Shown piece by piece: positions 60,853 through 64,000 of a DNA stretch of 64,000 nt. A program made the translations under genes and the position numbers. Numbering within the stretch: the stretch's first letter is position 1; each line of letters opens with the position of its first letter. This DNA is from an uncultured Lachnospiraceae bacterium (lineage in GTDB: Bacteria > Bacillota > Clostridia > Lachnospirales > Lachnospiraceae): positions 62,001 to 126,000 of the forward strand of contig CANDGI010000002.1 in NCBI GenBank assembly GCA_947384285.1, read 5' to 3'. The notes below the pieces were generated by a model, which was not told the DNA's origin, ran no database searches, and worked only from the letters and a program-made list of their open reading frames with translations.

Positions 60853-60908
60853 TGCTGCATCCCTCCTGGATTGTCTCTTCTTTCCTCCCTGCGGATGTCG
60901 AGGTCACT

Positions 60909-61727
60909 TTATCCACGCTGCCATCCCTCCCGGATTGCTTCTGCCATCTGGATGGCGCGCTTATTCTCCTTGATATCATGCACCCGGACAAAAGCACAGT
61001 GATTCATAACCGCCCACGCAGTGATAGCCAGCGTCCCTTCCACCCGTTCTGTTACCGGCAGATCCAGCGCCAGGCCCACCACGGATTTCCTGGAAGCTCC
61101 AAGCAGCAAGGGATATCCCAGGCTGTGCAATTCCCCAATCTTGTAGATTGCCTCCAGGTTATTTTCATAAGTCTTTCCAAATCCAATGCCCGGATCTAAA
61201 ATAATCTTATCCTCCGAAATTCCTTCTTCTCTGGCAATTGATAACGTATCCGCCAAATCCGCCTTTATTTCCTTCATAAAATTATGATAATCAGCCTCTT
61301 TCCTGTTATGCATCAGGCAGCAGGCAGCGCCAGATTCCCGGATCAATCCAGCCAGCGCCCTGTCATATTTCAAGCCCCAGATATCATTGACCAGATCCGC
61401 CCCTGCTTTCAGGCAAGCCCTGGCAACCCCAGCCTTATAGGTGTCAATGGAGACCGGAATATTAAATTCTTTTTTAATATCTTCAATGATTTCCGCTGTC
61501 CGCTGTATCTCCTGGGCTTCGCCAACCATCTGATAGCCTGGCCTTGTGGATTCACCGCCAACATCAATGATGTCCGCTCCTTCCTCTATCATCTGCTGTA
61601 CACGGGCAAGGGCAAGATCCTTCCGGTTAAACCTTCCTCCATCCGAGAAGGAATCCGGCGTCACATTCAAAATTCCCATGATATAGGTGTGCTTTCCTGT
61701 CTCAAACATCCTGTTTCCTATTTTCAT
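60909..61727 (-). CDS. folP: Dihydropteroate synthase, 272 aa
   Basis: The family signatures are MGILNVTPDSFSDGGRF near the start, DIIDVGGESTRPGY, then SIDTYKAGVARACLKAGADL VNDIWG and ILDPGIGFGKTYENN. It joins p-aminobenzoate to hydroxymethyl-dihydropterin diphosphate and is the sulfonamide target. GGAGGAGAAC precedes ATG 61727. It lies between folE and folBK. Confidence 0.97.
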   Translation of the reverse strand: MKIGNRMFETGKHTYIMGILNVTPDSFSDGGRFNRKDLALARVQQMIEEGADIIDVGGESTRPGYQMVGEAQEIQRTAEIIEDIKKEFNIPVSIDTYKAGVARACLKAGADLVNDIWGLKYDRALAGLIRESGAACCLMHNRKEADYHNFMKEIKADLADTLSIAREEGISEDKIILDPGIGFGKTYENNLEAIYKIGELHSLGYPLLLGASRKSVVGLALDLPVTERVEGTLAITAWAVMNHCAFVRVHDIKENKRAIQMAEAIREGWQRG

Positions 61728-61827
61728 GTTCTCCTCCGTCTGCTCTTATTAAACTTCCATTCCATTTTTATAAAATCAGTAAAAATTCCCCACCGCTCTA
61801 GCATGTGTTTGAACGGGGGGATGTTTT

Positions 61828-62388
61828 TTAAACACGCTCCAGCATATGCCAGAATTCCTCCTGCAAATCCTTGTCCTTCTCAAAGGTTCCCCTGGCAGCC
61901 ACGGTCACCGTCCGGGCACCTGGCTTCTTGACGCCGCGCATGGTCATGCACATATGCTCTGCCTCCACCACGACCATGGCACCCTGGGGCTTCAAATACT
62001 CCATCAATGCATCTGCAACCTGCACCGTAAGGCGTTCCTGGAGCTGGGGGCGTTTTGCATAGATCTCTACGGTTCTTGCCAATTTGCTCAATCCCACCAC
62101 TTTTCCATCTGGAATATAGGCAATATGAACCTTTCCATAAAAAGGCAGGAGATGATGCTCACAGGTGGAATAAAATACAATGTCTTTCTCCAAAACCATG
62201 CCGCCCTCCTCCACCGAAAAGGTTTTCCCCAAATGCTCCTTTGGCGTCTGTCCGATTCCTGCAAAAATCTCCTCATACATTCTGGCAATCCGCCTGGGCG
62301 TCTCCTTGAGCCCTTCCCGGCTGGCATCCTCTCCCATCCCTTCCAGCAAAAGGGTGACTGCCTGTTCTATTTTCTCTTTATCTATCAT
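61828..62388 (-). CDS. folE: GTP cyclohydrolase I, 186 aa
   Basis: The core motifs are complete: [20 protein letters not shown]-type (the His-His and Cys zinc ligands), [36 protein letters not shown] and [17 protein letters not shown] with the second zinc Cys. It turns GTP into dihydroneopterin triphosphate. AGGAGAG precedes ATG 62388. The spacing to folC (69 nt) and folP (100 nt) fits one operon. Confidence 0.97.
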   Translation of the reverse strand: MIDKEKIEQAVTLLLEGMGEDASREGLKETPRRIARMYEEIFAGIGQTPKEHLGKTFSVEEGGMVLEKDIVFYSTCEHHLLPFYGKVHIAYIPDGKVVGLSKLARTVEIYAKRPQLQERLTVQVADALMEYLKPQGAMVVVEAEHMCMTMRGVKKPGARTVTVAARGTFEKDKDLQEEFWHMLERV

Positions 62389-62457
62389 ATCATCTCTCCT
62401 AAGTCCCTTATCTGCCTTGCCACAAAGCGGGGCAGGCTCATTGAAAGCCTCTGCCTC

Positions 62458-63783
62458 TCAATCCGAAAGGGAATGCCGCAGAAACTCCCTTCCAGCCAGG
62501 CTGGCCACGGCCTTTTTCAGCTCTCCCAGATAAGAAAGGGAGCCAAAGGCCAGCACTGACGCCCCTTCCCTGGCCGCACAGGCTGCTGCTTCCTTGGCCG
62601 CCGCAGAAACCGTCTCGCAGCAGGTAACATTTCCATGATACTGTCTGGCTTTTTTAGCCAGCTCCCTTCCATCTAAGGCTCTTGGATGATTGGGTGTAAC
62701 CACAAAAACCTTCCATGCCAATGGCAGCATCTCTTTTAACATCTTTTCATATTCTTTGTCTGCAAGTACTCCTATTATATAGATAATTTTGCCATTTGTA
62801 AAACCCATTTTCAAAGTTTCCCGTAATTTTTTTGCCGCATCCTCATTGTGCGCCCCGTCCATAATAAACAAAGGGTCTTTGGACAAGATGGAAAAACGCC
62901 CTTCCCAGCTTGCTTTTTTCAAGCCCTGCTTGATCTGGGAAAGAGAAATGCTCCAGCCCGATTCTCTCAATGCTTCGATGGCCTCAATGGCGCAGATGCT
63001 GTTTTCCACCTGATATGCTCCTGCCATAGAAAGCTGTATCTCCCCATAGGAGCCATAGGAGAAGCACAAAAGCCCCTGCTCCCGGCGTATCCCCTCTGCA
63101 TCTTCCTTTTCGGCATAGGTAAGGGAAGCGTGCTTTTCCCTGCACATCTTTTCAATAACCTGCCGCACCTCTTTCTGTTTCGGCCTTACCGCCACCACCC
63201 TGCCCCCTTCCTTGATAATCCCGGCCTTCACCTGGGCAATCTCCTCCAAAGCATTCCCCAAAAATTTCATATGATCCATGCTGATGGAGGTAAGGACGCT
63301 TACCAAAGGTTTCCTTATTATATTGGTAGCATCTGTATCTCCTCCCATTCCTGTCTCCAGCAGGACAATCTCACAATTTTTCCGGTAAAAATACAAAAAA
63401 GCTGCCGCCGTTTCCACCTCGTACAAGGTAGGAACAGCCTTGCCCTTTTCCTTTATTCTGTCCCAGGCCTCCTTGACAGCGGTAAATATCTCTGCAAAAT
63501 CCTCCTTAGAGATGGCCCCCTGGTTCATCTGGTACTGCTCCCTCCTGCCAAAGACAGCCGGTGAGGTGTAGATGCCTACCTTGTATCCCGCCTCCTTCAG
63601 AACAGAGGATGCCATGGCGCACACAGAACCCTTCCCGTTGGTTCCAGCCACATGGACGATATTAAGCTTATCCTGCACATTTCCAAGCTCCTCCATCAAT
63701 TCCCGGATACTGTCAAGCCCCAGCACGCTGCCTGATTTTCCTGCCTCCTCTAAAAATTCCTGTATCTTTCTTTCTTTTAACAT
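62458..63783 (-). CDS. folC: Folylpolyglutamate synthase / dihydrofolate synthase, 441 aa
   Basis: The Mur-ligase-like motifs are present: VHVAGTNGKGSVCAMASSVL (ATP P-loop), GIYTSPAVFGRREQYQMNQG, ETGMGGDTDATNII, SISMDHMKFLGNALEEIAQV and FIMDGAHNEDAAKKL. It adds glutamate to dihydropteroate and to folates. I chose ATG 63783 with AGAGG ~9 nt upstream; the frame to 63810 adds an unsupported nine residues. It heads the fol operon; the A/T-rich upstream region contains no riboswitch I can recognise. Confidence 0.95.
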   Translation of the reverse strand: MLKERKIQEFLEEAGKSGSVLGLDSIRELMEELGNVQDKLNIVHVAGTNGKGSVCAMASSVLKEAGYKVGIYTSPAVFGRREQYQMNQGAISKEDFAEIFTAVKEAWDRIKEKGKAVPTLYEVETAAAFLYFYRKNCEIVLLETGMGGDTDATNIIRKPLVSVLTSISMDHMKFLGNALEEIAQVKAGIIKEGGRVVAVRPKQKEVRQVIEKMCREKHASLTYAEKEDAEGIRREQGLLCFSYGSYGEIQLSMAGAYQVENSICAIEAIEALRESGWSISLSQIKQGLKKASWEGRFSILSKDPLFIMDGAHNEDAAKKLRETLKMGFTNGKIIYIIGVLADKEYEKMLKEMLPLAWKVFVVTPNHPRALDGRELAKKARQYHGNVTCCETVSAAAKEAAACAAREGASVLAFGSLSYLGELKKAVASLAGREFLRHSLSD

Positions 63784-63901
63784 ATTTTTTTCCTCTCTGC
63801 TCGTATACATTAATGGTAGAAGTGTTCCAAAAAATTTTACCCAATTTTATAAAGAAATTCTTAATTTTTATTGTCCAATGTATAAAATTTTCATTTATCC
63901 G

Positions 63902-63930
63902 TTGACTTTTTCAAAAAAATAAGCTAATCT
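63902..63930 (+). promoter_or_regulatory. Possible promoter for a gene beyond the right edge
   Basis: TTGACT (63902-63907), 17-nt spacer and TAATCT (63925-63930) on the plus strand. No gene follows within the window. Confidence 0.4.
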
Positions 63931-64000
63931 TTGCTATGGAAATTACACATTCATACTTTGTTCACAATTAGTTCACATATGGATTTTATAACATAAACTT

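Noticed and set aside
63784-64000. Tetrahydrofolate riboswitch ahead of the folate operon
   Set aside because: The leader of folC is short and A/T-rich, with no paired structure of the needed size.

Overview
The window looks like a chromosomal segment of a motile, anaerobic, Gram-positive Clostridia member, most likely Lachnospiraceae. I infer this from purine-rich ribosome-binding sites, an A-type flavoprotein (FprA), an acyl-CoA dehydrogenase/ETF/rubredoxin fusion, meso-diaminopimelate dehydrogenase, an NHLM-type peptide exporter, DUF5722 and DUF6512 proteins, and a CsrA-flagellin pair. Nearly all genes lie on the minus strand.

Region 1 (1-24,000, minus) is a contractile injection system (CIS) of the Afp/PVC/eCIS type. 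In transcription order it holds a fibre-like CIS accessory protein, a membrane pseudokinase-like protein, a MORN protein, two secreted coiled-coil proteins (one TolC-like), the Pvc16-type cap, sheath, main tube, a chaperone-like ORF, a DUF6760 ORF, a second tube protein, a large repeat protein in the tape-measure position, two CIS tube-initiator-like proteins, hub, spike, gp25, baseplate J and a further baseplate protein that runs off the left edge. The chaperone and DUF6760 ORFs are joined by a canonical -1 slippery heptamer. No Afp15-type AAA+ ATPase, PAAR tip or toxin cargo is visible; these may lie beyond the left edge.

Region 2 (23,983-33,229, minus) is regulation and export. It holds an OmpR-type and a LytTR-type response regulator, a 42-residue peptide with a double-glycine leader and its own promoter, two NHLM ABC transporters (one with a C39 peptidase), a short HlyD-like protein, a SpoIIE-type phosphatase and an RsbW-like kinase. 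I infer that an exported peptide and a partner-switch module control the CIS.

Region 3 (33,400-45,150) holds small metabolic and membrane genes, a secreted InlB-repeat/DUF5722 protein and the gltBD glutamate synthase operon.

Region 4 (45,151-48,970) holds flagellin and csrA, plus a tyrosine recombinase gene flanked by 29-bp inverted repeats. A sigma-28-type promoter sits inside that segment and points away from csrA-flagellin. This reads as a self-contained invertible flagellin switch caught in the OFF orientation. A nested pair of miniature inverted-repeat elements follows.

Region 5 (49,214-64,000) is metabolism: FprA with the ACAD-EtfA-rubredoxin fusion, a CPBP protease, ddh, an HAD phosphatase, a MoxR/VWA-like/LRR module and a folate operon (folC, folE, folP, folBK).

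Short tandem repeats (27-66 bp units) recur inside and between genes of regions 1 and 2 and are almost absent from the housekeeping genes.
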